The notes: generated by a model from the sequence alone, not told the origin. Positions 25,253-34,175 are shown, numbered from the stretch's first letter. The stretch is DNA of 64,000 nt from Heyndrickxia acidicola (GCF_001636425.1 NZ_LWJG01000004.1:186001-250000), one strand, 5' to 3'. Numbers and translations: made by a program.

Positions 25253-25741
25253 TTGGGTCGAAAATTTGAAATAAACCTTATAAAATTCCTTTATTTCTTT
25301 GGTATTAGTTCTTTTATATACTTAATAAAAAAATCACATACAAAGGACTGGCTCCTTGTTTTCTTTATAAAAAGTTACTATGCATCATTGGTCGATAATC
25401 TGATTGTAAAAAGAGGCTATGTTCAATATCCCACCCGATTTCCAAAACAAGTTAAAACAAGCGTGTTGTTTGATTACATACTTTTCCCAATTACTTGTGT
25501 CTTTTATAATCAACTAACTAAGGATTCCCGCATCATTCAATGCCTTTTAAAAGTTCTGTATTTTAGTATACCTATGACTATTGCTGAGCTATGGTTAGAA
25601 AAAAATACACGTCTTATTAAATATAAAAATGGATGGAATTGGAAAACTACTTTTTATTCTCTCTCTTTTTCCTTATTATTGGTTAGATTTACAATGTTTG
25701 TTATAAGACGTATTTTCAATAATAAATATGATTTATCTTAG
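25253..25741 (+). CDS. CBO0543-type membrane protein
   Basis: The 162-residue protein has about four hydrophobic helices. The motif KDWLLVFFIKSYYASLVDNL followed by KRGYVQYPTRFPK and DYILFPITCVFYNQ is characteristic of the CBO0543 family, a spore-former-associated membrane protein family of unknown function. Translation starts at TTG, 9 nt after GGAGG. It is monocistronic with a terminator at 25924. Confidence 0.7.
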   Translation: MGRKFEINLIKFLYFFGISSFIYLIKKSHTKDWLLVFFIKSYYASLVDNLIVKRGYVQYPTRFPKQVKTSVLFDYILFPITCVFYNQLTKDSRIIQCLLKVLYFSIPMTIAELWLEKNTRLIKYKNGWNWKTTFYSLSFSLLLVRFTMFVIRRIFNNKYDLS

Positions 25742-26253
25742 ATGAAGGTTGTTAATCAATAATAAGAGTCAAAAAGAAAATAGGAACATTTGAAGAATGA
25801 TTAAATCTGCATATTTGTTCCAATTATTTACAATTCCTTCTCTACATTAACTTAAATATCCTACTGATTTTTTGTTAATAAGCACCGAAAACGGTCGTTT
25901 ATGAATATAAAACACTCAGAACATAAAAGCCCTGATTTTTCTGCTTAGCATAGAAAAATCAGCGGCTTTTCCTTCCCCAAAATGCTTTAGAGTATAATAT
26001 ACCCTTTTTGTGGGCAGGACCCCAATAATAGACACTTTTAAATAGATACAGCTTGTAGTTTTATTTTCTTTTCCTAACTTGTATGGGTTAACCCTATGAT
26101 ACCTTATGAATGAATTTTCACTACATTATGATTAATCCAGTCATTTAATCAGCGTTTTTCCTACCTCTAAAAAAACTATTAAAGAATGATTCATTGAATA
26201 TTTGGAATAATACCTTTGTATTTGTATAGTTAGTCAAAAAGGAGGGAACCAAA
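25742..26253. other. Intergenic region upstream of the spore-coat operon
   Basis: About 510 bp; apart from the hairpin at 25924-25976 nothing is recognised. It should carry the sporulation promoter of the operon starting at 26254. Confidence 0.4.
25924..25976 (+). terminator. Terminator of the CBO0543 gene
   Basis: AAAAGCC-TGATTTTTCT pairs with AGAAAAATCA-GGCTTTT. The hairpin lies 180 bp past the stop codon. Confidence 0.6.
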
Positions 26254-26499
26254 ATGGATATTCAAAAATTAGCTGATCATGAGTCATTGGATCTACATGA
26301 AGTTATTAATTTTAAAACCCTATGCTTATCGAAATCAAAACTAATGCAAGGACTGGTATTTGATCATGATTTGAGAGCATTAATGCAAAAAGATGTTGAA
26401 CAATCCATGCAAGCGCTTAGAGAATTACAGGAAATTTATCAACGCGCACCTTTTGAAGCTCCAGTTCCTCAAAACCGGCCAACACCAATAATAAATTGA
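26254..26499 (+). CDS. Spore coat-like protein, YraG type
   Basis: An 81-residue helical protein with [19 protein letters not shown] and [19 protein letters not shown]. It resembles B. subtilis YraG/YraE, small proteins related to coat protein F. It is the first gene of a five-gene operon in the same order as B. subtilis yraG-yraF-adhB-yraE-yraD. AAAGGAGG precedes the ATG. The paralogue at 28056 shares HE(V/M)xxFKTxCLxKSK and LMQKD. Expected in the spore or its coat; its role there is unknown. Confidence 0.75.
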   Translation: MDIQKLADHESLDLHEVINFKTLCLSKSKLMQGLVFDHDLRALMQKDVEQSMQALRELQEIYQRAPFEAPVPQNRPTPIIN

Positions 26500-26515
26500 A
26501 AAGGAGGCAAATTCA

Positions 26516-26884
26516 TTGAACCAGGACTATTTAGACCCTATAAACGCGCTACATGTACCTGAGCTTGCAGATACTACCTTTGCTATGGACTTTCTTATTC
26601 GTGCAAAAGAAGGTGTTCGAAATATTGCTGTAGCATTAACGGAGTCCGTATCACCTGATATGAGAACCCTCTTACGAAAAGAGTTAATGCAAGGCATTGC
26701 CTTGCACCAAGAAATTGCAGAACTTATGATTAGTAAAAAATGGTTCCATCCATACGAACTAAGTAAACAGTATCAACTGGATCAACTCTCTGCCAATAAT
26801 ACATTAATGATTGGCAAAATGAATCTATTTCCTGTTGAGACCAATAGAAAAGGTATGTTTGACCGGACACCTGATGAACACTAA
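26516..26884 (+). CDS. Spore coat F-like protein, YraF type
   Basis: A 122-residue four-helix, ferritin-like coat F family protein with [20 protein letters not shown], followed by [19 protein letters not shown] and KKWFHPYE. The paralogue at 28263 has the same layout (VAMDLLISAKSGVRNYAMA, ALDMHEQISLYM, KGWYHAWD). Start is TTG with GGAGG 8 nt upstream. It lies 16 bp after the YraG-type gene and 18 bp before adhB. Confidence 0.8.
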   Translation: MNQDYLDPINALHVPELADTTFAMDFLIRAKEGVRNIAVALTESVSPDMRTLLRKELMQGIALHQEIAELMISKKWFHPYELSKQYQLDQLSANNTLMIGKMNLFPVETNRKGMFDRTPDEH

Positions 26885-26902
26885 CACTGGAGGCTGTATA
26901 GC

Positions 26903-28039
26903 ATGAAGGCAGTAACGTATCAAGGTATTAAAAATGTTGTAGTCAAAGAAGTTCCAGATCCAAAGATTGAAAAACCAGATGACATGATTATTAAAGTGAC
27001 GAGTACAGCTATATGTGGGTCTGATTTACATTTAATTCATGGCATGATTCCTAACCTGCAAGAAAACTATGTTATTGGCCATGAACCAATGGGAATCGTC
27101 GAAGAAGTTGGACCCGGTGTTACCAATGTAAAAAAGGGAGATCGCGTCATTATTCCATTTAATATTGCATGCGGTGAATGCTATTACTGCAAAAACCATT
27201 TGGAAAGTCAATGTGATAATTCAAATGATAATGGTGATATGGGTGCCTATTTCGGATATTCTGGTTCGACGGGTGGCTATCCAGGTGGGCAAGCTGAATA
27301 TTTAAGAGTGCCGTTTGCCAACTTTACTCATTTCAAAATCCCAGAGACTTGTGAAGAACCAGATGAAAAGTTAGCCGTTATTGCCGATGCCATGACTACT
27401 GGTTTTTGGAGTGTAGACAATGCCGCTGTAAAGGACGGTGATACAGTTATTGTTCTTGGCTGTGGTCCGGTTGGTCTTTTTGCTCAAAAATTCTGTTGGC
27501 TTAAAGGAGCAAAGCGTGTCATTGCCGTAGATTATGTAGACTATCGTTTGCAACACGCCAAACGTACCAATAAAGTTGAAATTGTAAATTTCGAAAAATT
27601 TGAAAATGTAGGAATGCATTTGAAAGAAATGACGAATGGCGGCGCTGATGTTGTCATAGACGCAGTTGGTATGGACGGTAAAATGACTGATATAGAGTTC
27701 CTTGCGAGTGGATTGAAACTTCAAGGCGGAGCATTTAGTGCATTTATCATCGCTTCACAAGCAGTACGTAAAGGTGGGAACATCCAAGTTACAGGCGTTT
27801 ACGGCGGCAAATATAATGGTTTCCCAATGGGTGATATTATGAACCGTAACGTTAATATACGCACTGGACAAGCACCTGTGATTCACTATATGCCGTATAT
27901 GTTTGAATTAGTTTCGACCGGAAAAATTGATCCAGGAGATGTCGTAAGCCATGTTCTTCCACTTAGTGAAGCAAAGCGTGGCTATGAAATCTTTGACACA
28001 AGAACGGATGATTGTATAAAGGTCGTATTGAAACCATAA
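26903..28039 (+). CDS. adhB: Zinc-dependent alcohol dehydrogenase of the spore operon
   Basis: A 378-residue medium-chain dehydrogenase. The catalytic zinc site is seen in [12 protein letters not shown] (Cys38 region) and GHEPMG (His-Glu). The structural zinc loop has four Cys in [15 protein letters not shown]. The NAD-binding Rossmann motif is VLGCGPVG. It is close to formaldehyde/alcohol dehydrogenases of the AdhB group. It lies between two pairs of coat-like genes, as in the B. subtilis yra locus, suggesting a detoxifying role during sporulation or in the spore. Its substrate is not known. Confidence 0.85.
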   Translation: MKAVTYQGIKNVVVKEVPDPKIEKPDDMIIKVTSTAICGSDLHLIHGMIPNLQENYVIGHEPMGIVEEVGPGVTNVKKGDRVIIPFNIACGECYYCKNHLESQCDNSNDNGDMGAYFGYSGSTGGYPGGQAEYLRVPFANFTHFKIPETCEEPDEKLAVIADAMTTGFWSVDNAAVKDGDTVIVLGCGPVGLFAQKFCWLKGAKRVIAVDYVDYRLQHAKRTNKVEIVNFEKFENVGMHLKEMTNGGADVVIDAVGMDGKMTDIEFLASGLKLQGGAFSAFIIASQAVRKGGNIQVTGVYGGKYNGFPMGDIMNRNVNIRTGQAPVIHYMPYMFELVSTGKIDPGDVVSHVLPLSEAKRGYEIFDTRTDDCIKVVLKP

Positions 28040-28055
28040 AAAGGAGGTTAGAAAA

Positions 28056-28250
28056 GTGAAATATGCCTTACATGAAGTACTTGAGGTCCATGAAATGGCT
28101 GCATTTAAAACCACTTGTCTAACTAAGTCTAAAACGATGAGAGCGTTAGTTACAGACCAGCAGTTAAAAGATATTATGCAGAAAGACATAGGTTTATCTA
28201 CGAAACAATTACAAGAATACGCTTCTATCCTTTCTAACGCTAAGCAGTAA
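28056..28250 (+). CDS. Spore coat-like protein, YraE type
   Basis: A 64-residue protein with EVHEMAAFKTTCLTKSK and DIMQKDIGLSTKQLQEY, a shorter paralogue of the gene at 26254. It starts with GTG, 8 nt after GGAGG, 16 bp past adhB. Confidence 0.75.
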   Translation: MKYALHEVLEVHEMAAFKTTCLTKSKTMRALVTDQQLKDIMQKDIGLSTKQLQEYASILSNAKQ

Positions 28251-28262
28251 ATTAGGAGATGA

Positions 28263-28568
28263 ATGAACATGAATCCAATCATTGAAAATTTAACTGGCAT
28301 GAACGCACTATCGGATCAAGTAGTGGCAATGGATTTATTGATTTCAGCTAAAAGTGGAGTCAGAAATTATGCCATGGCTGTTACGGAAGCAGGAACGCCG
28401 GAAATTAAAGAAATACTCACTCGCCATTTAACGGAAGCTCTTGATATGCATGAACAAATTTCCTTATACATGGAAGAAAAAGGATGGTACCATGCTTGGG
28501 ATACAAACGAACAAATCAATTTAGATTTAAATAATATCAATACAGCATTGAACTTACCCACTCTATAA
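28263..28568 (+). CDS. Spore coat F-like protein, YraD type
   Basis: A 101-residue coat F family protein, paralogue of the gene at 26516 (shared AMDxLIxAKxGVRN motif). It is the last gene of the operon. The start may instead be the ATG two codons later, since AGGAG lies only 4 nt from the first ATG and 10 nt from the second. Confidence 0.8.
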   Translation: MNMNPIIENLTGMNALSDQVVAMDLLISAKSGVRNYAMAVTEAGTPEIKEILTRHLTEALDMHEQISLYMEEKGWYHAWDTNEQINLDLNNINTALNLPTL

Positions 28569-28613
28569 AAAATAAAATAGGAGCAGTTTAACATTACCAA
28601 CCTAAACTGCTCC
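28568..28613. terminator. Convergent terminator between the spore operon and the royal-jelly-type gene
   Basis: GGAGCAGTTTA and TAAACTGCTCC form an 11-bp stem. The T-rich tail is on the minus-strand side, so it may serve both directions. The rest of 28614-28797 shows nothing. Confidence 0.6.
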
Positions 28614-28797
28614 CAATAAACCATTTGTATTTAAATGATGTAAATATACGATTTCCCTCCTTTTGCAACCACCACTTTCTTTTACAATACAATTTGGATG
28701 TCTTTTTCTTTTATAAATAGAGTTATGTTAAGCTAATTAAGGCCTATTGGCTCTACCCGTTTACATTTCACAAAAAGATGAACCAACTTTTTTAGAA

Positions 28798-29883
28798 TCA
28801 AATGATAGGAGCAGGAAATTCATTAATTTTTATACGAAGTAAACTATAAGGTTTTTGTCGCAGGTCTTTTCCATAATGAAATCTTGCCTGCCGATGTAAT
28901 TGGTTCACAATGACATATAAGTATTCATCCGGACCAATTGAAAAAGTATCCGGCCATAAAATTCTCGGATCATGTGCGATGGTTTGCATTGTGCCATTCG
29001 GCAATATCTTTCGAATACTATTGTTCTCATAATCTCCAGCATAAACGGCCCCTTTTGCATCTGTAATCATTCCATCAGACGCACCCTTTTCTCCCCAATA
29101 TTCCACATGATAAAGTAAATCCATGTCCGGTATGTTTATGTCTCTCAGGGCTTCTGTTGAGATTGAGAACAGATGGCGACTTGTTAGTGGACAAAAAAAT
29201 AATACCTTTCCATCAGGAGAAATCGCAATACCGTCAGACGCTAATCTAAATGGAGAAGTCCCTCCATCTTTATTTCGATTCATCAGCACTTTTCCTTCTA
29301 CTTTCGGTATAAAATAGGGATCTGGTGAAGTTGAAATTGCTCCATTTAACCGTCTAGACATATTTCCATTTTCTAAATCTACGACGATAATAGCACCTGG
29401 TCCTTTGGAAGAAGAATCCGTTATATAGGCATAACCTGCGTTTCCAACCCGAAAATCAAATCGGACATCATTCAGGTAAGTTGTCGGCAAGACAACATCT
29501 TCTGTAAAGGTATATACTCTTCTAATTGTATTGGTTTTTAAATCAACAGCGACTAATTTTGCTCCACCTTTAATGGGCTCAGAAAAATTGGGTGCCGCTG
29601 TATCTAATACCCAAAGCGTTCCCCTTCCATCAGCAACTACACTTTGGACACTGATGAAAGTCATTGTGATATTCTCGGGGTTAACCAAATTGGTTTGTAA
29701 ATTAGGATAAGGCTGCAATTTATCCTCAACAATCTCCGCCACCGTAAATTTAACATCGTCTCCCCATTTCGGAAAGCAAATGAAAATACGACCGGTTTCT
29801 GAAACAGTAACACCTGTAGGCATAGCCCCATAAAATGCATAAACTAGTTCTAAATTACCGAAATATTTTTCACTAGGTAACAT
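28798..29883 (-). CDS. Major royal jelly/yellow family beta-propeller protein
   Basis: A 361-residue protein of the MRJP/yellow fold, a six-bladed propeller also found in bacteria. Blade motifs include GVTVSETGRIFICFP, GTLWVLDTAAPN, YLNDVRFDFR, AYITDSS and DGIAISPDGKVLFFCPL. No signal peptide is seen, so it is probably cytoplasmic or in the spore. Bacterial members are often annotated as L-dopachrome tautomerase-related, but activity is rarely shown. The start at 29883 follows GGAGG by 5 nt. It is convergent with the spore operon and has no partner gene. Confidence 0.75.
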   Translation of the reverse strand: MLPSEKYFGNLELVYAFYGAMPTGVTVSETGRIFICFPKWGDDVKFTVAEIVEDKLQPYPNLQTNLVNPENITMTFISVQSVVADGRGTLWVLDTAAPNFSEPIKGGAKLVAVDLKTNTIRRVYTFTEDVVLPTTYLNDVRFDFRVGNAGYAYITDSSSKGPGAIIVVDLENGNMSRRLNGAISTSPDPYFIPKVEGKVLMNRNKDGGTSPFRLASDGIAISPDGKVLFFCPLTSRHLFSISTEALRDINIPDMDLLYHVEYWGEKGASDGMITDAKGAVYAGDYENNSIRKILPNGTMQTIAHDPRILWPDTFSIGPDEYLYVIVNQLHRQARFHYGKDLRQKPYSLLRIKINEFPAPII

Positions 29884-30203
29884 AATATCCTCCTCAAGCA
29901 TTCAAACGGGATATCTCCTATATATGTTTTATATTTTTTCTAGTGCATGTTTCTTAATAAGTTTTTCTATACGAAAAGATGATTGAATTGTGTTTTCGAA
30001 ATTTAATAAGTCTGTCAGAAGAAAGGAAACATTTTAATTTAAAGGTCTTAAGTTGAAGTAGAATTCAATTAGCAGGTAGCGAAGTTCAATATTACCGAAT
30101 CAACGTTAAACTGTTATAAATAAAAATTGGTAAAATTTGATTTTTTAACTCTGTGAAGAATGTACTTAAGCTAAACTCCCCGTTTGTTCAAGAAGAAACT
30201 CCA
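29884..30203. other. Intergenic region with the first copy of the dispersed repeat
   Basis: No gene is visible. It holds the promoter region of the royal-jelly-type gene and a repeat copy at 30170-30195. Confidence 0.4.
30170..30195 (+). repeat. Dispersed repeat, half copy
   Basis: GCTAAACTCCCCGTTTGTTC with AAGAAG after it. This matches the 5' half of the repeat family found between genes up to 50.8 kb. Confidence 0.5.
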
Positions 30204-30240
30204 ACAAAAAAGAGGATTAATCCTTATTGGATTAATCCCC
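30204..30240 (-). terminator. Terminator of a truncated minus-strand gene
   Basis: GGATTAATCC repeated around a 5-nt loop forms a 10-bp stem followed on the minus strand by TCTTTTTTG. Confidence 0.7.
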
Positions 30241-30259
30241 CTTATTACAATCTTATTTA

Positions 30260-30348
30260 TCAATAAGTTAATTTCTTTTTTAGATAATACTGTTGATTTT
30301 CTTTGTTTGGATGTTCTTCAACTACACCCACTACTTCATATGGATAGG
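30260..30348 (-). pseudogene. 3' fragment of a gene cut by the IS3-family element
   Basis: The minus frame is open from the IS boundary to a TGA at 30260 and encodes AYPYEVVGVVEEHPNKENQQ plus a Lys-rich end. It is followed by a good terminator, so it is probably the last 29 codons of a real gene. Its 5' part is not found on the far side of the IS cluster. The family was not recognised. Confidence 0.5.
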
Positions 30349-30417
30349 CAACACTAAGTTGGACAGAAAAATTAAGGTCAAGTAGACTACAGATAATATG
30401 TTAGAGGAGAATCTACG

Positions 30418-30702
30418 ATGACTAAGAAAGAACGCCGGACATTTACTCCGGAATTTAAGCAACAGATCGTTCAGCTTTATCAAAATGGAAAACCAAGAAA
30501 GGACCTTATTCGGGAATATGACCTTACGCCTTCTTCATTGGATAAGTGGGTTAGTCAAAGTCAAAAGTCCGGTTCGTTCAAGGAAAAAGACAATTTGTCT
30601 CCGGAAGAAAAAGAGCTGATCCTATTAAGGAAAGAAAATAAGCAGCTTCAAATGGAGAATGACATTTTAAAGCAAGCTGCGCTGATACTAGGACGAAAGT
30701 AA
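30418..30702 (+). CDS. IS3-family transposase OrfA
   Basis: A 94-residue protein with a helix-turn-helix (about 10-50, FTPEFKQQIVQLYQNGKPRK) and a C-terminal leucine-zipper coiled coil (LILLRKENKQLQMENDILK). These are the standard OrfA parts that bind the terminal repeats and dimerise. GGAG precedes the ATG. OrfB begins 3 nt after in the -1 phase, so a fused product could arise by frameshifting. Confidence 0.9.
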   Translation: MTKKERRTFTPEFKQQIVQLYQNGKPRKDLIREYDLTPSSLDKWVSQSQKSGSFKEKDNLSPEEKELILLRKENKQLQMENDILKQAALILGRK

Positions 30703-30704
30703 AT

Positions 30705-31538
30705 GTGATCAAAAACAATCAACACAAATACTCAATATCAGCAATGTGTAAAGTCCTACAACTTCCCAGAAGCACGTACTATTATGAGGCAATCGAAAGG
30801 GCTTCAGAAGACGATTTGACATCCTACATTATAGAAATCTTTCAAAACAGCCGACAAAACTATGGAACTCGAAAGATAAAGGTAGAATTGAAAAAGCTTG
30901 GACATCAGGTGTCTAGACGCCGTATTGGACGGATTATGAGTGAACAAGGGCTGGTATCCGCGTATACTGTCGCCCAGTTTAAACCGCATTCCAAAAGCTG
31001 TAACGAATCCAATCAGAAGAATGAATTAAATCGTGAATTTGACCAAGCAGAAGAATTATCCGTAGTCGTAAGCAATTTAACATATGTGAGAGTCAATCAA
31101 AAATGGCACTACATATGTGTCTTTGTCGATCTATTTAATAGGGAGATTGTTGGCTTTAGCACAGGCCCGAATAAAGATGCGACATTGGTTTATCGGGCCT
31201 TATCGACCATCAAAAAAGACCTCCGAAAGATCAAGTATTTCCACACCGATCGAGACAGTGAATTTAAAAACAAGCTGATAGACGAGGCTTTAGAAACGTT
31301 CCGTATCAAACGATCGTTAAGTATGAAGGGTTGCCCTTATGATAATGCGGTGGCTGAAGCCACGTTCAAAATCATCAAAACAGAGTTCGTTAGAGGTCAC
31401 CATTTTGTCAGTTTAGAAGAGTTAACAAGAGAATTTCATGACTATGTTCATTGGTTCAACCACATTCGGATTCACGGAACTTTAGGATACATAAGTCCCG
31501 TCGAGTACAAACTTGGACACCTTAAAAAAACTGTCTAG
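30705..31538 (+). CDS. IS3-family transposase OrfB with mutated first catalytic Asp
   Basis: A 277-residue integrase-core protein starting at GTG. It has an HTH_21 segment (YGTRKIKVELKKLGH) and an rve DDE domain. In active relatives the first catalytic residue is the Asp in (T/S)DLTYV; here the codon is AAT and the text reads VVVSNLTYVRV, so Asp is replaced by Asn. The second Asp is kept in FHTDRDSEF (usual Gly after Arg is Asp), and the third residue, Glu, is kept in NAVAEATFKIIKTEF. With D-to-N at an essential metal ligand the enzyme is expected to be dead. Confidence 0.85.
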   Translation: MIKNNQHKYSISAMCKVLQLPRSTYYYEAIERASEDDLTSYIIEIFQNSRQNYGTRKIKVELKKLGHQVSRRRIGRIMSEQGLVSAYTVAQFKPHSKSCNESNQKNELNREFDQAEELSVVVSNLTYVRVNQKWHYICVFVDLFNREIVGFSTGPNKDATLVYRALSTIKKDLRKIKYFHTDRDSEFKNKLIDEALETFRIKRSLSMKGCPYDNAVAEATFKIIKTEFVRGHHFVSLEELTREFHDYVHWFNHIRIHGTLGYISPVEYKLGHLKKTV

Positions 31539-31551
31539 TTTAGTGTTGACA

Positions 31552-32754
31552 ATCCAAAGTCAGGTTCAGGCTTTTTTAGAGAAAGGCAAGCCATATCGTA
31601 AGAGCTTTAAAGTCTCTCATACATTGGAAGGTCTTCGTTTACTTGTAGAGTTTTTGGAGGAAGTGAGGTATGAAACAGGTCAGAAACCACCCATCGTACT
31701 AGAAGTAACCGGACACTATCACTCTTCTGTTGTTCAATACTTGGAGGACCGAGGATTTTTATTAATAATCATTAATCCACTGATTTCTTATAAGGCTAAA
31801 AGTTCAAGCCTTCGAAAAGTAAAAACAGATACAGTGGATGCGTACCATCTCTGTGAGCTGTTTTATAAGGAGGATCTTGAGCCATATAAAAAGCGAGGAG
31901 TTCAGCTTTTAAACCTTCGAAATCTAACAAGACAGCACGAGAATATAACTGGGGTATTAATCCAAACAAAGTTACAATTTCAAGCCATTCTGGAACAGGT
32001 CTTCCCCGAATATCGAGGGGTTTTTGGGGACTTATATTCCGTCGTGTCGCTCTTAACTCTTTCCGAGTATCCCTCATCTGAAGATATATTGGAGGCAAGT
32101 GTAGAAACAGTAGCTGATAAAATCGCTGAATTATGTAAAAGTCGTTCCTATCGATGGTCTAAAGAAAAAGCTATTCAGCTAAAGGCTGCAGCAGATCGAA
32201 ATCCGTTTGAAAAAACGGTTTATCAGAGTCATATTTTAAGTCTCGGTATGTATATAAACATCATTCTTCAATACAAAGAGCACCTATCCAAGTTAGAGTC
32301 TGAGATAGATGCCCTCGCTAAAGAAGTTGAAGAATATACTATTATCAAATCTATCCCGGGTATTGGAGAAAAGATCGCTGCAACGATTATTTCTGAAATT
32401 GGAGAGATAGACCGATTTACTGATCCTAAAAAGCTAGTAGCTTTCGCTGGAGTTGATCCAAGTGTATTCGAATCTGGTAAGTTTACAGCCACCAAAAATC
32501 GAATCACAAAAAGAGGATCTAGTAGACTTCGCCACGCCTTATATATGGCTGTTCGTTGTGCTATACGTGATTGTCGAAAGAGCAAAACTAGCGATGAAAT
32601 CATCCCCCGTAATAAGAAATTACGAGAGTTCTATGATAAGAAACGCGAAGAAGGTATACCTTTTAAAGTAGCTGTTATAGCTTGTGTCAATAAGCTTCTT
32701 CATTGGATATTTGCCCTTTTAAAGAATAAAACTACTTTCCAAGATATAGCCTAG
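31552..32754 (+). pseudogene. IS110-family transposase, 5' truncated and fused to IS3 sequence
   Basis: The frame is open from TTG at 31513 inside the IS3 right end, so the first 15 residues are IS3-derived and IS110 homology starts at SQVQAFLEKGKPY. The lost part should contain the first acidic residue of the RuvC-like DEDD site. The remaining motifs are visible: EVTGHYHSSVV, SLRKVKTDTVDAYHL with two Asp, and the C-terminal Transposase_20 domain with IPGIGEKIAATIISEIG and the Ser region KRGSSRLRHALY. IS110 recombinases act with a bridge RNA encoded in the element's non-coding end. Here the left non-coding region is gone. The protein is predicted inactive. Confidence 0.8.
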
Positions 32755-32781
32755 AACCTAAAATGAACTAATAAACGTAAA

Positions 32782-32814
32782 ACCTTCCAAAACCGAAGAA
32801 ACGGAAGGTTATTT
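32782..32814 (+). terminator. Hairpin after the IS110-type transposase
   Basis: ACCTTCC pairs with GGAAGGT around a 14-nt loop, followed by TATTT. It could be a terminator or part of the element's structured end. Confidence 0.4.
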
Positions 32815-33022
32815 GACATGCGCACTTTTAGTATAACAGGTGATTCAACAGATTTTTATTGAAAAATATTGACAAACTATTAGCTGGTTTAGTTCAAGAA
32901 GGTGTTACCTAAAAATAGAAGCAAAAACTCTTAGCACAAGACCTATATTAAAGAGGTATCCATTTTTGTGCTAATCATTTCTTGAACAGGTATTGTATAA
33001 TTTATTGAAAAGGAGTGATTCT

Positions 33023-33220
33023 ATGCTAAATGAGAAACAAAACGGTGAAAGCAAAGGAAAATATGCTTGGGTTAGCAAGTGGGCAAAGATGACTGGTGAA
33101 CGAGCTAGAATCGATGCAAAAGTCAACAATACATACATCGTATATGAAAAAAACGGAAAATTGGTAAAGGAATTTCCGAATGGGAACATTATTCCACTTA
33201 ATACAAGTGAAGAATCTTAA
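33023..33220 (+). CDS. Small protein of unknown function
   Basis: A 65-residue soluble protein: NGESKGKYAWVSKWAKMTGE then VNNTYIVYEKNGKLVKEFPN, suggesting a small beta-sheet fold. The start at 33023 follows AAAGGAG by 7 nt; the frame's earlier start has none. TATAAT at about 32998 could be its -10. It sits alone between the IS cluster and a repeat copy. No family was recognised. Confidence 0.65.
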   Translation: MLNEKQNGESKGKYAWVSKWAKMTGERARIDAKVNNTYIVYEKNGKLVKEFPNGNIIPLNTSEES

Positions 33221-33239
33221 TGGATATTATTACAACCAC

Positions 33240-33319
33240 TTTCGTTTTTCCTCAGCCGGCGGTGAATAAAAAACAATCCACTGACTCATTTTAAACTCTA
33301 GCACCCGTTTGTTCAATAA
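33240..33319 (+). repeat. Dispersed repeat, nearly full copy
   Basis: 5' half CACTTTCGTTTTTCCTC is degenerate. The middle has GCCGGCGG, and the 3' half TTTTAAACTCTAGCACCCGT matches copies at 47.2 and 50.8 kb. Confidence 0.55.
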
Positions 33320-33374
33320 TCTACATTATTATTAAAACCCTCATAGTCTAATGTGTAACATTTTTATTTGCAAA

Positions 33375-34175
33375 CTAATCGATATAATCAATAATAGGCT
33401 TAAATAAATTATATTGATCAATGAATCGATCTAATTTATCTTTTGAAAAAATAGCTTCAACGGCTAATCGGAATATTACAGCTCTCATAATCATTTCTTT
33501 ATTGTTTGTATGTTTAGGTAATAATTCAATTTCGGAAACCATACTTCCTTGCCAAGCAATACAATCACATACTAAAATCGCTTCGGCATATTCAACGGGT
33601 GCTATGGTTGGAGAGAAATCAATGATTAGAGGGTACAAAACATCATCAAAAAGAATATTTCCTGACAAATCAGCGTGAACCAATTGTAAGTTATAATGTT
33701 CTTTTAGCCGTAATTTTTGAATTAATCCATTGATGATTTTTCTTATTTCATTATGTATTTCCATTGGTAATTCATCTTTTTGCCAAGCTATTCGATGAGC
33801 AATAACCCAAGGATTATCAGTTTGAGAAAAGTCGTCTCTAATGTTGATATTAGATAAATCATAGTGAAATAATCTCGATACCTGAAGTTTCTCTTTAATT
33901 CTACCTTTGACTTCCTCACCACGTTCAAACTTAGTACACACCCATCCAGAACTCACAAATGTACCTTTACTGCTTCTAATAGGTTTTGATAATCTGTAAC
34001 CTTTAGGTTTTATATTATTTAAAACCATTAACAGCCATTCAAATGATTGAGTAACATCTTCAACCGGCTTTAATACAGCATTATTTACTCTTACCGATGT
34101 ATTCTGTCCACCCAATAATGGGATGATTTTACCGTTTAAATTAAATGAATGGAGAACCTCTTCAGACAGCATCAT
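33375..34175 (-). CDS. Aminoglycoside phosphotransferase-like kinase (APH fold)
   Basis: A 266-residue protein with the APH/choline-kinase C-lobe: LVHADLSGNILFDD carries the catalytic HxDxxxxN motif, and LIIDFSP has the metal-binding Asp. The N-lobe is short (GGQNTSVRVNNAVLKPVED, with the Lys expected to bind ATP). Such kinases phosphorylate antibiotics or small metabolites. It resembles small APH-domain proteins of Bacillus with unknown substrate more than known aminoglycoside resistance enzymes. Two adjacent ATG codons are possible starts, 3 and 6 nt after AAGGTG. Confidence 0.7.
   Translation of the reverse strand: MMLSEEVLHSFNLNGKIIPLLGGQNTSVRVNNAVLKPVEDVTQSFEWLLMVLNNIKPKGYRLSKPIRSSKGTFVSSGWVCTKFERGEEVKGRIKEKLQVSRLFHYDLSNINIRDDFSQTDNPWVIAHRIAWQKDELPMEIHNEIRKIINGLIQKLRLKEHYNLQLVHADLSGNILFDDVLYPLIIDFSPTIAPVEYAEAILVCDCIAWQGSMVSEIELLPKHTNNKEMIMRAVIFRLAVEAIFSKDKLDRFIDQYNLFKPIIDYID

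Larger units (their letters stand above)
30346..31551 (+). mobile_element. IS3-family insertion sequence (probably inactive)
   Basis: Imperfect terminal inverted repeats are visible. The left end has CAACACTAAGTTGGACAG from 30349; the right end, read inward, has CAACACTAAACTAGACAG from 31548, followed in both by an A or T run and TTAAGG. The right end finishes ...TTGACA as expected for IS3 elements. The left end lacks the matching TG. No target duplication is visible and the two flanks are unrelated, so the element has been rearranged since insertion. Confidence 0.8.
31552..32840 (+). mobile_element. IS110-family element with its left end removed
   Basis: Sequence of an IS110-type element begins exactly at the right end of the IS3 element. 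The 5' non-coding region and first codons are missing. The right end after the transposase stop includes a hairpin at 32782-32814; the exact terminus cannot be placed. Confidence 0.65.
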
